A stretch of DNA of 64,000 bases from Candidatus Fimenecus excrementigallinarum (GCA_018714805.1 DVMW01000041.1:1-64000), one strand, 5' to 3'; numbered from the stretch's first letter, positions 7,461 through 17,588 are shown. The notes: generated from the sequence alone by a model not told the origin. Numbers and translations: made by a program.

Positions 7461-8849
7461 TTACACCGTTTCAATCTGCTGGGTTTCGTGAAGCTTGGCA
7501 AGGTCCTTGTGCATCGCTTCGGTCGTCTTTTTGTTGAGCGGATACAAAATGGCGAGCACCAGCATCACGGCAAAGAGCACCACGGGGACAAGCGTCGCGA
7601 TGTCATACATACCGGACAGCACCGCTTCGCCCTGCGAAACGCCGCTGCCCGCCTTGGTGCTGTCGTAGCCCGCAAGGCTCACGAACCACGGCGCGAGCGC
7701 GGCGAGCGCCTGGCCGACCTTGCGCATGAAGGTGAAAATCGCGTAGTTCGACGCTTCCTCCCGCCGGCCGGTGACCCATTCCTGGTGGTCGATGATGTCC
7801 GCCGCCATCGCCCAGACCTCGAGCGTCAAAAAGCCGATGCCGAGGTTGACGAACACCGCAAGGCCGATAAACAGCCAGACGTTGTCCATGCCAATCTTCA
7901 AAATGTAGGTGAGAAAGCTTGCGACCGTTGAAACGGCGAGCCCCGCGACGCAGATTTCCTTTTTGCCGAACCGCTTGATTAGCTTGTTGACGAACGGCAT
8001 CATCAGCACCATCGGCGCGTAGGAGACGATGACGTAGACCGTATTCATCGAGCTTTTCTGGAAATAGTCCTTGAACAGGTACAGATTGACGGTGTTCGAA
8101 TACATCTGCACGGCCATCAAAAGGCAGCCGAGCACGCTCATGACGATAAAGGCGCGGTCCTTGAAAATGTGGCGCAGGACCTCGCGCACGCTCGTTTTGC
8201 GCCCGTCCGGTTCGACCAGCACGCGTTCCTCAATGCAGCGGTAGGAACCAAGGTAAATCAGGCACATACAGGCCGCGATAACGACCATCGCCCAAAACAG
8301 ACGCGTTTCGTCCATCTGGTTGCCGTCCGCGCCGGCCGACATGACGACGATGGGGAAAATGAAGGTCGGCAGATTGCCGATGCCCGCGCCGATGGACCGG
8401 CAGACGGAGAGCAGCGAGCGCTCGTTTTCCTTCGTGGTCATTACGGAGGCCAGCGACCCGTACGGCACCAAAAGGACGGTGTAGAGCATCCCGTAGGCGA
8501 TGTAGAACACCGCGACCCAGACCGTGTTGAACAGCACGCTGTCGCTGATGCGGGTAAAGACCAGCACCGACACGACGGCGAGCGGCAGCCCGCCCCAGAG
8601 GATGAACGGCTTGTATTTCCCGGTTTTGCCGGGGCGGCGGCGCTGCGCCAAAAAGCCCATCATCGGGTCGTTGACGGCGTCCCAAATGCGCGCAGCGATA
8701 AGGATGGCGCTGATAACCGCGCCGGACATCCCGAGAATATCCGTGCAGTAAATGGTTAAGTACGCGCTCATCACGCAGAAGGCCAGGTTGTTGGCAAAAT
8801 CCACCAGCGTGTAGCCGACGTAATTTTTGAAGGCGAGCTTTTTCTCCAT
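7461..8849 (-). CDS. GPH-type sugar:cation symporter (MFS)
   Basis: This 462-residue membrane protein has about 12 transmembrane segments. The N-terminal DFANNLAF...YCTDILG, and ARIWDAVNDPMMGFLA followed by GKYKPFILWG, are characteristic of the glycoside-pentoside-hexuronide family (MelB/XylP type), where the Asp of the WDAVNDP segment helps bind the coupling cation. The family imports sugars with Na+ or H+. It starts only 22 bp after trmD ends and no terminator is visible between them, so it is probably read from the same transcript. The specific sugar is not evident. Confidence 0.88.
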   Translation of the reverse strand: MEKKLAFKNYVGYTLVDFANNLAFCVMSAYLTIYCTDILGMSGAVISAILIAARIWDAVNDPMMGFLAQRRRPGKTGKYKPFILWGGLPLAVVSVLVFTRISDSVLFNTVWVAVFYIAYGMLYTVLLVPYGSLASVMTTKENERSLLSVCRSIGAGIGNLPTFIFPIVVMSAGADGNQMDETRLFWAMVVIAACMCLIYLGSYRCIEERVLVEPDGRKTSVREVLRHIFKDRAFIVMSVLGCLLMAVQMYSNTVNLYLFKDYFQKSSMNTVYVIVSYAPMVLMMPFVNKLIKRFGKKEICVAGLAVSTVASFLTYILKIGMDNVWLFIGLAVFVNLGIGFLTLEVWAMAADIIDHQEWVTGRREEASNYAIFTFMRKVGQALAALAPWFVSLAGYDSTKAGSGVSQGEAVLSGMYDIATLVPVVLFAVMLVLAILYPLNKKTTEAMHKDLAKLHETQQIETV

Positions 8850-8871
8850 GGCGTTTCCTCCGGCAAAAGCC

Positions 8872-9627
8872 CTATTGCGTTTCCTCGGTCGGATGTATGG
8901 ATGCGGTTTTTAAGGTTTCCAAAAGCCTGCGGTCGTCGTCGCCCAGCGGCGCGTGCTCGAGCAAATCGGGCCGTTTTTCGGCGGTTCGGCGCAGCGCCTG
9001 CTCGTGCCGCCATTTTTCAATGTTCTCGTGGTGGCCGGACAGCAGCACCTCGGGCACCGCGCGGCCGTGCCAAACCGGCGGGCGCGTATACTGCGGGTAT
9101 TCGAGCAGCCCGTTGTAGTGGCTCTCGAGCGCCTTGGCTTCCTCGTTCGGCAGCACGCCGTCGAGCATCCGGCAGACCGCGTCCGTGAGCACCAGCGCGG
9201 GCAGCTCCCCGCCCGTGAGCACGTAATCGCCGACGGAGATTTCCTCGTCCACAATCTCCTCGAGCACGCGCTCGTCCACGCCCTCGTAATGCCCGCAGAG
9301 CAGGACAAGCCGCGGCAGGGCGCTGAGCGCCTTAACCCTTTCCTGCGTGAGCGTTTTGCCCTGCGGGGACAAATAGATAAGGTGCGGTTTTTCGCCCGCG
9401 CCGCAAAGCGATTGGTAGCAGTCGTATATCGGCTGGGTCTGCATGAGCATCCCCATTCCCCCGCCGTAGGGCGCGTCGTCCACGCGATTGTGCTTGTCGG
9501 CTGTAAAGTCGCGGATATTGACACAGCGAATCTCCACCGCGCCCTTTTGCCGCGCGCGGCCGAGGATGCTTTCCGAGAGCACCGCCTCGCACATTTCGGG
9601 GAACAGGGTCATAATGTCAATCCGCAT
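8872..9627 (-). CDS. trmD: tRNA (guanine37-N1)-methyltransferase
   Basis: TrmD methylates G37 of tRNAs reading CNN and other codons, preventing frameshifts. The 251-residue protein starts MRIDIMTLFPEM, the typical TrmD N-terminus. DAPYGGGMGML, LLCGHYEGVDERV and DEEISVGDYVLTGGELPA build the trefoil-knot AdoMet site, followed by the C-terminal tRNA-binding domain. GGAGG fixes the start at 9627, inside the 3' end of rimM (11-bp overlap), so a longer frame is rejected. Loss is usually lethal. Confidence 0.97.
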   Translation of the reverse strand: MRIDIMTLFPEMCEAVLSESILGRARQKGAVEIRCVNIRDFTADKHNRVDDAPYGGGMGMLMQTQPIYDCYQSLCGAGEKPHLIYLSPQGKTLTQERVKALSALPRLVLLCGHYEGVDERVLEEIVDEEISVGDYVLTGGELPALVLTDAVCRMLDGVLPNEEAKALESHYNGLLEYPQYTRPPVWHGRAVPEVLLSGHHENIEKWRHEQALRRTAEKRPDLLEHAPLGDDDRRLLETLKTASIHPTEETQ

Positions 9628-10159
9628 CGCGCACCTCCACCGCCTCGCCGTCAAACAGGCCGCGCAGGGGGCGGATGCGCACAAGGCCCGCCGCCACGTC
9701 GGCTTCGCACACGACGTCGGGAATGGCGGGCACCAGCACCGTCTCCCCGCCCGGCCGCCGGACCGCCCAGACGTCGTTGGCGCCGGCGCCCGGAATCACC
9801 TCGCTAAGCGTGCCGTATTCCGCACCGCTGTCAAAGTCCACAACTTTACACCCGAGCAGGTCCTGCACGAACCACCGCCCCGCCTCCAGCGGCGCGCTGC
9901 GGCGGTCGATATAGACAATTTTGCCGCGCAGTGCTTCGGCCGCCTCCAGGGTGTCCACGCCCGCAAACTGCCCGAGCACCTGATTTTTGTGGACGCGCAG
10001 CCGGCTTGCGTGCAGCGCGGACCTGCCCTCGGCGTCGAGATACAGCGTGTCAAACCCGCACAAAAACGCGGGGCTGTCGCACCAGGGGTCGATTTTAACC
10101 TCGCCGCGCACGCCGTGCGTCCCCACGCACCGGCCCGCCTCTAAAAATGGTTTTTCCAT
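9617..10159 (-). CDS. rimM: 16S rRNA processing protein RimM
   Basis: RimM helps mature the 30S head region and binds ribosomal protein S19. The 180-residue protein has the N-terminal RimM barrel (AGRCVGTHGVRGEVKI) and the C-terminal PRC-barrel (GRWFVQDLLGCKVVD...GANDVWAVRRPGGETVLVPAIPDVV). It lies between khpA and trmD as in most Firmicutes and overlaps trmD by 11 bp. Length and motifs are normal. Confidence 0.96.
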   Translation of the reverse strand: MEKPFLEAGRCVGTHGVRGEVKIDPWCDSPAFLCGFDTLYLDAEGRSALHASRLRVHKNQVLGQFAGVDTLEAAEALRGKIVYIDRRSAPLEAGRWFVQDLLGCKVVDFDSGAEYGTLSEVIPGAGANDVWAVRRPGGETVLVPAIPDVVCEADVAAGLVRIRPLRGLFDGEAVEVRDAD

Positions 10160-10186
10160 CCTGTCGTTCCCTGCTCTCCATGCAAA

Positions 10187-10212
10187 AAAGCGCGCGAATG
10201 CCCGCGCGCTTT
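10187..10212. terminator. Hairpin between khpA and rimM
   Basis: AAAGCGCGCG (10187-10196) pairs with CGCGCGCTTT (10203-10212) over a 6-base loop, with A and T runs on both sides. It could attenuate transcription into rimM-trmD or protect the 3' end of an upstream mRNA. Its strength as a terminator is uncertain. Confidence 0.55.
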
Positions 10213-10215
10213 TTC

Positions 10216-10449
10216 TCAGTCGATATCCACCTGTACGCGTACGCCCTCTTTGGTCGCGCGCGCCTTCATGACCGTGCGAATCGCCTTCGCAATGCGGCCC
10301 TGCTTGCCGATTACGCGGCCCATGTCGTCCTCTGCCACGTGCAGATGGTACACGACGTTGCCGCGCGCATCGGGTTCGTCCGCCGTGACTTCCACGGCGT
10401 CGGGGTTATCCACAAGCCCTTGTGCGATTGCTTTTAAAAGTTCTTCCAA
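10216..10449 (-). CDS. khpA: KH-domain RNA-binding protein KhpA (YlqC)
   Basis: This 77-residue single KH-domain protein carries the GKQG loop in VIGKQGRIAKAIR that contacts RNA. KhpA pairs with KhpB/Jag to control cell elongation and small-RNA function in Gram-positive bacteria. It starts at TTG (10447-10449) with a GGGAGG site in the 20 bp after rpsP. The position between rpsP and rimM is conserved in Firmicutes. Confidence 0.93.
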   Translation of the reverse strand: MEELLKAIAQGLVDNPDAVEVTADEPDARGNVVYHLHVAEDDMGRVIGKQGRIAKAIRTVMKARATKEGVRVQVDID

Positions 10450-10468
10450 CGCTCAGAGCCTCCCGGGT

Positions 10469-10714
10469 TTACTGGATTGCGCCGCACTTCTTGAGCAGCG
10501 CCTTCGCCGTATCGGTAGGCTGCGCGCCGTTCTTGAGCCACTGCTGCGCCTTTTCCACGTCAATCTTGATTTCGGCGGGTTCCTTCATCGGGTCGTAGGT
10601 GCCGATTTCCTCAATGAACTTGCCGTCGCGCGGGGACTTGGAATCCGCCACGACCACGCGATAGAACGGTGCACGCTTTGCGCCCATGCGGCGCAGTCTG
10701 ATTTTTACTGCCAT
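10469..10714 (-). CDS. rpsP: 30S ribosomal protein S16
   Basis: This 81-residue protein begins [20 protein letters not shown], the textbook S16 start, and includes [20 protein letters not shown]16 is needed for 30S assembly. The start at 10714 is preceded by GGAGGAAC; the longer frame from 10744 lacks support. It lies 70 bp after ffh in the same operon. Confidence 0.98.
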   Translation of the reverse strand: MAVKIRLRRMGAKRAPFYRVVVADSKSPRDGKFIEEIGTYDPMKEPAEIKIDVEKAQQWLKNGAQPTDTAKALLKKCGAIQ

Positions 10715-10784
10715 TGTTTGTTCCTCCAAACTGAATATTGACAAAATTTATACCAAACACAAAATTTGTGTGCCGGATACGGTA

Positions 10785-12110
<1,326 letters not shown>

Positions 12111-12125
12111 ACTGTGCGCCCCTGC

Positions 12126-12488
12126 TTACTCGATAATGTCCAGCGCAAGCGATTTGATGCGCACGGTGGTTTCGTTGATTTCCCGGGACAGCCCGTGGTC
12201 GAGGTTGTAGGCGTTGATGCTTTCCGCGCAGTCGATAATCTGCCGCAGATGGTCGCGGATGCCGTCGATGCGCTTGGCAAAGCCGAGCTTGCTTTCCATT
12301 TCATACAGCAGCGTCTCGGCGCGCTTAATCGCGTCGCGCACGCCCTGGCGCGTGATGCCCTCGTTCTCGGCAATTTCGGAAAGCGAGAGGTCGTCGTTGT
12401 AGTAATAACTGAGGAAATCGCGCTGCTTTTGCGTGAGCATTTCCCCGTAATAATCCAGAAGAATTGTGATTTCCACATTGTTCGCCAT
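12126..12488 (-). CDS. ylxM: YlxM family HTH protein, SRP-associated
   Basis: This 120-residue protein has a sigma-70 region-4-like helix-turn-helix: LTQKQRDFLSYYYNDDLSLS then EIAENEGITRQGVRDAIKRA. YlxM proteins are encoded next to ffh/ftsY and in streptococci modulate SRP GTPase activity. The start at 12488 follows a GGCGGG-type site (AAAGGCGGG) and is the first gene after a strong promoter at 12553-12581. Confidence 0.92.
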   Translation of the reverse strand: MANNVEITILLDYYGEMLTQKQRDFLSYYYNDDLSLSEIAENEGITRQGVRDAIKRAETLLYEMESKLGFAKRIDGIRDHLRQIIDCAESINAYNLDHGLSREINETTVRIKSLALDIIE

Positions 12489-12517
12489 TGCAGGAACCCG
12501 CCTTTCCGACAAATAAG

Positions 12518-12551
12518 CCCCTCTGTAAATGCAGAAGCCTTTACAGAGGGG
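12518..12551 (-). promoter_or_regulatory. Hairpin at the 5' end of the ylxM-ffh operon mRNA
   Basis: CCCCTCTGTAAA (12518-12529) pairs perfectly with TTTACAGAGGGG (12540-12551). It lies directly downstream of the -10 box, so the transcript would begin in or at this stem. It could stabilise the mRNA. Alternatively it terminates the upstream lipoprotein gene, although only TTATTT follows it on the minus strand. Confidence 0.6.
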
Positions 12552-12552
12552 T

Positions 12553-12581
12553 ATTATACTAAAGTTTGCCGCCCTTGTCAA
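12553..12581 (-). promoter_or_regulatory. Promoter of the ylxM-ffh-rpsP-khpA-rimM-trmD operon
   Basis: Read on the minus strand, TTGACA (12581-12576), a 17-bp spacer and TATAAT (12558-12553) match the housekeeping consensus at all 12 positions. Confidence 0.88.
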
Positions 12582-12607
12582 GCGGTTTTTTGCCGAAATC
12601 CGGCAGC

Positions 12608-13015
12608 TTACCAGACGATGACCGCTTCGCGGCCGCCCTCCGAATCGGGGGACGCGTTGCCAATCTCGATGCCGCCGCCCGGCGTTTCGCTCGTTTCCCC
12701 GCCGCTGCTGCCGCTCGTCGGGACATTCGTCTGCGCGCTGCCGGTCGTACCGGCCGTGGCGCCCTCCAGACGCTCCACGTCCTCCTGGACCTGCTCGGCC
12801 GTCTTGGTATACAAATCCTCCAGCAGCTCCATGGAGCCGTCCGTATCCGTCGTCACCGGGATAAGGTCGCCGTACACGTTCGTGACATAGCGCCCGCCCT
12901 CGGCGTCGGTTGTGTATTCCACAGGGGTATATGTTTGTTCCTCTTCGCCGCACGCCGTCGCAAGGCACGCGAACGCGAGAATCGCCAATGCCGCCGCGAT
13001 GATTTTTTTCTGCAT
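12608..13015 (-). CDS. Small lipoprotein of unknown function
   Basis: This 135-residue protein has a lysine-rich N-terminus, a hydrophobic signal segment and the lipobox LATAC with the lipidated Cys near residue 22. The mature part is acidic and rich in Thr, Ser and Gly, ending in a low-complexity Gly/Ser linker region. No domain was recognised. It has its own promoter at 13074-13102 and lies between mutS2 and the SRP operon, with no evident link to either. Confidence 0.7.
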   Translation of the reverse strand: MQKKIIAAALAILAFACLATACGEEEQTYTPVEYTTDAEGGRYVTNVYGDLIPVTTDTDGSMELLEDLYTKTAEQVQEDVERLEGATAGTTGSAQTNVPTSGSSGGETSETPGGGIEIGNASPDSEGGREAVIVW

Positions 13016-13073
13016 ACAAAACGCCTCCGAAACTCTGTTGGGTTTGAACTACTTTTATGTAGCGAATATAAAG

Positions 13074-13102
13074 AGTATAGCATACTTGCGCATATTTTGC
13101 AA
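13074..13102 (-). promoter_or_regulatory. Promoter of the lipoprotein gene
   Basis: Minus strand: TTGCAA (13102-13097), 17 bp, TATACT (13079-13074), about 60 bp upstream of the ATG. Confidence 0.65.
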
Positions 13103-13111
13103 CAAAAAACC

Positions 13112-15490
13112 TTATTTGAGCTCGGCGATGGTCACGCCGTCCTCGCCTTCGCCGTAAACGCCCAGGCGGAACGACCGGACGTTCGGGTGGCGGCGCAGGT
13201 GCGCCTGCACCGCCTTGCGCAGCACGCCGGTGCCCTTGCCGTGGACGATGGTGACCGTTTCCAGCCCCGTGCGCACGGCGCGGTCGAGGAACATATCCAA
13301 ATCCAAAAGGGCCTCCTCGGCGTTTTTGCCGCGCAGGTCCACGCGCATCGCCGTGTCCGCCGCCGCGGCGCGGCTGCCCTCGGAAACGGGCCGCCGGGGC
13401 GGCTGCTGCGCTTTCGGCCTACCCTTGAGAAGCCGCAGGTCGCCGACGTCCGCCTTGAGCTTCATCGCCCCCGCCTGCAGCTCGACGCTGCCGCCCGGCA
13501 GCACGGCAAGCACCGTCGCCTGTACGCCGAGCGTTGTCAGCAGCACCGTATCGCCGGCCTGCAGCGCGCGCGGGAGGGTGTATTCCCCGTCTTTTTCCAC
13601 GCCGAGCGTTTCGGCGGTCAGGTCGTCGAGCTCGCCCAGCTTCGCCCGCATGGCCGCGCGCGCCTTGCGCGCGAGCGCGGCGGCGTCCTTTTCCTTCGCC
13701 TGCTCTTTTTTGAGCCGGTCAATCTCCATAAGCAGCCCGTTGGCGGCGCGGCGCGCCTGCTCGGTAACGGCGGCGGCCTCCCTGCGGGCGCGTTCCAGCG
13801 TCTGGCGGCTTTTTTCCTCGGCGTTCTGCTGCGCGGTCTGCACCTTTGCGCGCAAAGCCTCGACCTCCGCCTCCCGCTTTTGCACGGCTTCGCGCTCGTG
13901 TTCCAGCGCGGTGCGGGACGCCTCGAGCGTATCCACCACGTCCTCAAAGCGCCGGTCCTCCGCCGAGACCATGGCGCGCGCCTCCTCGAGAATCGCCCGG
14001 GGCAGCCCCAAGCGCTCGGAAATGGCGAACGCGTTGGACCGGCCCGGCACGCCGATAAGCAGCCGGTAGGTCGGCGACAGGGTCTCCACCGAAAATTCGC
14101 ACGAGGCGTTTTCGACCCGGTCGGTGTGCAAGGCGTAGGCCTTAAGCTCCGAATAGTGCGTCGTCGCCGCAAGGCGCGCGCCCTTTTTGCGCAGCGCTTC
14201 GAGAATCGCGACGGCCAGCGCCGCCCCCTCCACCGGGTCCGTGCCCGCGCCGAGCTCATCGATAAGCACCAGCGTGTTGGGGCCGGTCTCGCCGTAGATG
14301 CGCACCAGGTTCGTCATATGCGCCGAAAAGGTGGACAGCGACTGCTCGATGCTCTGCTCGTCGCCGATGTCGGCAAGCACACGGTCAAATACCGCCACGT
14401 GAGAATTTTCCGCCGCCGGAATGAAAAGACCGCACGCCGCCATGCCCGTCAAAAGCCCCAGCGTCTTAATGGAAACGGTCTTGCCGCCCGTGTTGGGGCC
14501 GGTGATAACCAGCGCGTCGAAATCGCGCCCCAGGCGGATGTCCACCGGCACGACGCGGTCGGCGGGGATAAGCGGATGGCGCGCTTGTTTCAGCTCGATA
14601 ACCCCGTCGGCGTTTAAGACCGGCGGCGACGCGTGCATGGCGTACGCCAGGTTCGCCTTGGCGAAAATCAGGTTAAGCTCCACCGCGCTTTGGCAGCTTT
14701 GGCGGATGCTTTCGGCAAAGCCCGCCGCCTCGGCGGACAGCTCGGCAAGAATCCGCTCTATCTCGTCGCGCTCGCGGCTCTCGAGCACCTTAACGGCGTT
14801 GTTCGCCTCCACGACGGCGGCAGGCTCTATGAACACCGTCGAGCCGCTCGACGACGTATCGTGGACAAGCCCCGGAATTTCGGCGCGGTGCTCGGCCTTG
14901 ACCGGCACGACGAACCGCCCGCCGCGCTGCGTCACAATCGCGTCCTGCAGGCTGTTTTTGTAGGCGGACGAGCGCACCAGCCGTTCGAGCTGCTCGCGGA
15001 CGCGCGCCTCCTGCGCTTTTATCTTGCGGCGGATGTCGCGCAGCGCGGGGGAGGCGTTGTCGGACATTTCCTCTTCCGTTACAATGGCGCCGAAAATGCG
15101 GTCCTCCAGGTATTTGTTCGGATAAAGGCTCGAAAAGCGGTCGTCCAGGGCCCCCCGCACCCCGGCGCTTTTCCCGCGCCAGTCGGCAATGCCGCGCACC
15201 GCGCGCAAAACCGCGCCGATATCCAGCAGCGCGCGCATGGACAGCGTCGCGCCCGCCTCGGCGCGCCGCAGCGGCCCGTCCACGTTTTGCAGCCCGCCGA
15301 AGGACGGCGCGCCGAACTGCGCGATAAGCCCGTGGGCGGTCTTCGTCTCCTCCAAAAGCCGCTGCGCTTCGTAAAAATCCGTCTGCGGCGTAACGGCAAG
15401 CGCCGCCGCACGCGCGTCCGCACAGGCGGTGTGCCCCGCGAGCATTTCTAAAATTTTCGGAAGCTCCAATGCTTCAAAATGCTTGTTCAT
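13112..15490 (-). CDS. mutS2: Endonuclease/ATPase MutS2
   Basis: MutS2 acts on branched DNA and on collided ribosomes rather than in mismatch repair. The 792-residue protein lacks the mismatch-recognition domain. It has the core/lever region (1-310), the ATPase domain with GPNTGGKTVS and the D-E-L-G-A-G-T-D Walker B segment, a long charged coiled coil (about 515-630), a KOW-like segment, and a C-terminal Smr nuclease domain (VDLRGKNAEEAL ... IVHGKGTGVL). The start at 15490 follows AAAGGAAA; the frame extends further but without a site. Confidence 0.96.
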   Translation of the reverse strand: MNKHFEALELPKILEMLAGHTACADARAAALAVTPQTDFYEAQRLLEETKTAHGLIAQFGAPSFGGLQNVDGPLRRAEAGATLSMRALLDIGAVLRAVRGIADWRGKSAGVRGALDDRFSSLYPNKYLEDRIFGAIVTEEEMSDNASPALRDIRRKIKAQEARVREQLERLVRSSAYKNSLQDAIVTQRGGRFVVPVKAEHRAEIPGLVHDTSSSGSTVFIEPAAVVEANNAVKVLESRERDEIERILAELSAEAAGFAESIRQSCQSAVELNLIFAKANLAYAMHASPPVLNADGVIELKQARHPLIPADRVVPVDIRLGRDFDALVITGPNTGGKTVSIKTLGLLTGMAACGLFIPAAENSHVAVFDRVLADIGDEQSIEQSLSTFSAHMTNLVRIYGETGPNTLVLIDELGAGTDPVEGAALAVAILEALRKKGARLAATTHYSELKAYALHTDRVENASCEFSVETLSPTYRLLIGVPGRSNAFAISERLGLPRAILEEARAMVSAEDRRFEDVVDTLEASRTALEHEREAVQKREAEVEALRAKVQTAQQNAEEKSRQTLERARREAAAVTEQARRAANGLLMEIDRLKKEQAKEKDAAALARKARAAMRAKLGELDDLTAETLGVEKDGEYTLPRALQAGDTVLLTTLGVQATVLAVLPGGSVELQAGAMKLKADVGDLRLLKGRPKAQQPPRRPVSEGSRAAAADTAMRVDLRGKNAEEALLDLDMFLDRAVRTGLETVTIVHGKGTGVLRKAVQAHLRRHPNVRSFRLGVYGEGEDGVTIAELK

Positions 15491-15530
15491 ATCTCGATTT
15501 CCTTTATGCAAAGCCTTTCTGCCGGGCTTT

Positions 15531-15559
15531 ATTGTAGCATGGCGCGAAAAAAAAAGCAA
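15531..15559 (-). promoter_or_regulatory. mutS2 promoter
   Basis: Minus strand: TTGCTT (15559-15554), 17 bp, TACAAT (15536-15531), 41 bp upstream of the ATG. Confidence 0.65.
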
Positions 15560-15654
15560 CGCGGCGGCCGGGCGAAAAAATTTCTTGCGGGAGGTTTTCT
15601 TTCGCGGGAAAGTCTGGTATACTTAGAACGATTAAAAAAAGGAGTAAAACGCAT

Positions 15655-16488
15655 ATGTTGGAAATTTTGAAGGCCTTTTTTTTGGGGCTTGTGGAAGGCA
15701 TTACCGAATGGCTGCCCGTCAGCAGCACCGGCCACATGATTTTGGTCGACGAATTCATCAAGCTCGACGTCTCCGACGACTTTCGCAGCATGTTCCTCGT
15801 CGTCATACAGCTGGGCGCGATTTTGGCGGTTGTGGTGATGTTCTGGAAGCAGCTTTGGCCGTTCGGCACACAGGAAAAGAAGCTGCTTATCAAAAAGCCC
15901 ATTTTCACCATGTGGTTCAAGGTCGTCGTCGCCTGCATTCCCGCCGCCGTGGTCGGCCTGCTGTTTGACGACAAGCTCGAGGAATGGTTTTACAACTGGC
16001 AGACGGTGTCCGTGATGCTCATTGTCGTGGGCGTCTGCTTTCTCATCATCGAAAACTACAACAAAAAGCGGCAGCCGAAAATCAATTCCATTGCCGACTT
16101 AACATACCCCATCGCGTTTTACATCGGCCTGTTTCAGCTTATCGCCGCCGTCTTCCCCGGCACCTCGCGCTCGGGCGCGACGATTGTCGGCGCGCTGCTC
16201 TTGGGCGTGTCGCGCACCGTTGCCGCGGAATTTACGTTTTTCCTCGCCGTGCCCGTGATGTTCGGCGCAAGCGCCCTAAAGCTTGTGCAATACGGCTTTT
16301 CCTATACCGGGCAGGAAATCGCCATCCTGCTTGTGGGGCTTATCACGGCGTTTGTCGTGTCGCTGTTTATCATCAAATTCCTGATGGCCTATATCAAAAA
16401 GCATGACTTCAAGGTCTTCGGCTGGTACCGCATTGTGCTCGGCGCCGTCGTGATTGCGTATTTTGCCATCCGGTCGTTTGTCCGGTAA
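15655..16488 (+). CDS. uppP: Undecaprenyl-diphosphatase UppP (BacA)
   Basis: UppP recycles the lipid carrier of cell-wall synthesis by removing a phosphate from undecaprenyl diphosphate, and confers bacitracin tolerance. The 277-residue multispanning protein has both inverted-repeat motifs: EGITEWLPVSSTGHM near residue 14 and PGTSRSGATI near 167, with conserved Glu, Ser and Arg. An extended -10 (TGGTATACT, about 15614-15622) and an AAAGGAG site precede it. Confidence 0.96.
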   Translation: MLEILKAFFLGLVEGITEWLPVSSTGHMILVDEFIKLDVSDDFRSMFLVVIQLGAILAVVVMFWKQLWPFGTQEKKLLIKKPIFTMWFKVVVACIPAAVVGLLFDDKLEEWFYNWQTVSVMLIVVGVCFLIIENYNKKRQPKINSIADLTYPIAFYIGLFQLIAAVFPGTSRSGATIVGALLLGVSRTVAAEFTFFLAVPVMFGASALKLVQYGFSYTGQEIAILLVGLITAFVVSLFIIKFLMAYIKKHDFKVFGWYRIVLGAVVIAYFAIRSFVR

Positions 16489-16501
16489 AGAGGGTGCGAG
16501 C

Positions 16502-17542
16502 ATGGAAACGCAGGTGCGAAACGCGTACCGCCCCGACGGCGCGGTAGACGAAGCCGCCGTTGACGCCGCGGCGGCGCTGCTTAGAGCGGGCGAGGTCGTC
16601 GCCATCCCCACGGAAACGGTCTACGGCCTTGCCGCCAACGCGCTAAACGAGGCGGCGGTCGCCAAGATTTTCGCCGCCAAAGGGCGGCCGCAGGACAACC
16701 CCCTGATTGTCCACATCGCCGCCATGGCGGATTTGCAGCCGCTGGTGACGGCTGTTCCCGAAGCGGCGAAGCGCCTTGCGAAGGCGTTTTGGCCGGGGCC
16801 CTTAACCATGATTCTGCCGCGCAGCGCCCGCGTGCCCGCCGCCGTTTCGGCCGGGCTTTCCACCGTGGCGGTGCGGATGCCCGTCCACCCCGTAGCGGCG
16901 GCCGTCATCCGCAAGGCGGGCGTGCCGCTGGCCGCGCCGAGCGCGAACCTCTCGGGCAGCCCCAGTCCCACGAACGCGGCGTATGTATTCGCCGATATGC
17001 ACGGACGCATCCCGCTGATTTTGGACGGCGGCAGCGCGGCGGTCGGCGTGGAATCCACGGTGGTTTCGCTGGTCGGCGCCGTGCCGCGCGTGCTGCGGCC
17101 GGGCGGCGTGACCGTCGAGCAGCTGCGGGCGGTTTTGGGCGAGGTCGAGGTGGACGACGCCGTGCTGCACAAATTGAAGGACGGCGCGGTTGCCGCATCG
17201 CCCGGCATGAAATACAAGCATTATGCCCCGCGCGCGGATATTACGATTCTAAAGGGCACGTTCGAGCAGTTTTGCGCCTATGTGGACGGGAAAGACGCGA
17301 CCGTCCTCTGCTTTCAAGGAGAGGACGCGCATTTCCCGCGCGCCGTGACCTACGGGAAGGCGCACGACGGCGCATCGCAGGCCGCAAGGCTTTTCGACGC
17401 GCTGCGCGAGCTCGACGAGCAGGGCGCCAAAACCGTGTATGCGCGCTGCCCGGACCTTTCCGGCATGGGGCTTGCGGTCTATAACCGGCTTATCCGCGCG
17501 GCGGGGTTTCATTTGGTCGATTTGGAAAATCCGGAAAAATAA
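16502..17542 (+). CDS. ywlC: L-threonylcarbamoyladenylate synthase (Sua5/YwlC)
   Basis: The enzyme makes threonylcarbamoyl-AMP from threonine, bicarbonate and ATP, the first step to t6A37 of ANN-decoding tRNAs. The 346-residue protein has the YrdC domain (IPTETVYGLAANA, KGRPQDNPLIVHI, APSANLSGSPSPT) and the C-terminal Sua5 domain, joined after the conserved SPGMKYKHYAP segment. It starts 13 bp after uppP behind GAGGG, so the two are probably co-transcribed. The long two-domain form is the Sua5 rather than TsaC type. Confidence 0.95.
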   Translation: METQVRNAYRPDGAVDEAAVDAAAALLRAGEVVAIPTETVYGLAANALNEAAVAKIFAAKGRPQDNPLIVHIAAMADLQPLVTAVPEAAKRLAKAFWPGPLTMILPRSARVPAAVSAGLSTVAVRMPVHPVAAAVIRKAGVPLAAPSANLSGSPSPTNAAYVFADMHGRIPLILDGGSAAVGVESTVVSLVGAVPRVLRPGGVTVEQLRAVLGEVEVDDAVLHKLKDGAVAASPGMKYKHYAPRADITILKGTFEQFCAYVDGKDATVLCFQGEDAHFPRAVTYGKAHDGASQAARLFDALRELDEQGAKTVYARCPDLSGMGLAVYNRLIRAAGFHLVDLENPEK

Positions 17543-17558
17543 AATACCCAAGCAAAAG

Positions 17559-17588
17559 GACGGGAGGAAGCCAAGGCTTTCTCCCGTC
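17559..17588. terminator. Terminator between convergent ywlC and spoVT
   Basis: GACGGGAG (17559-17566) and CTCCCGTC (17581-17588) pair around a loop that can itself fold. TATTTG follows on the plus strand and an AT-rich flank on the other. Confidence 0.65.

Noticed and set aside
12566..14617. Plus-strand open frame of 683 codons
   Set aside because: It is antisense to the lipoprotein and mutS2 genes; no start site or recognisable domain.
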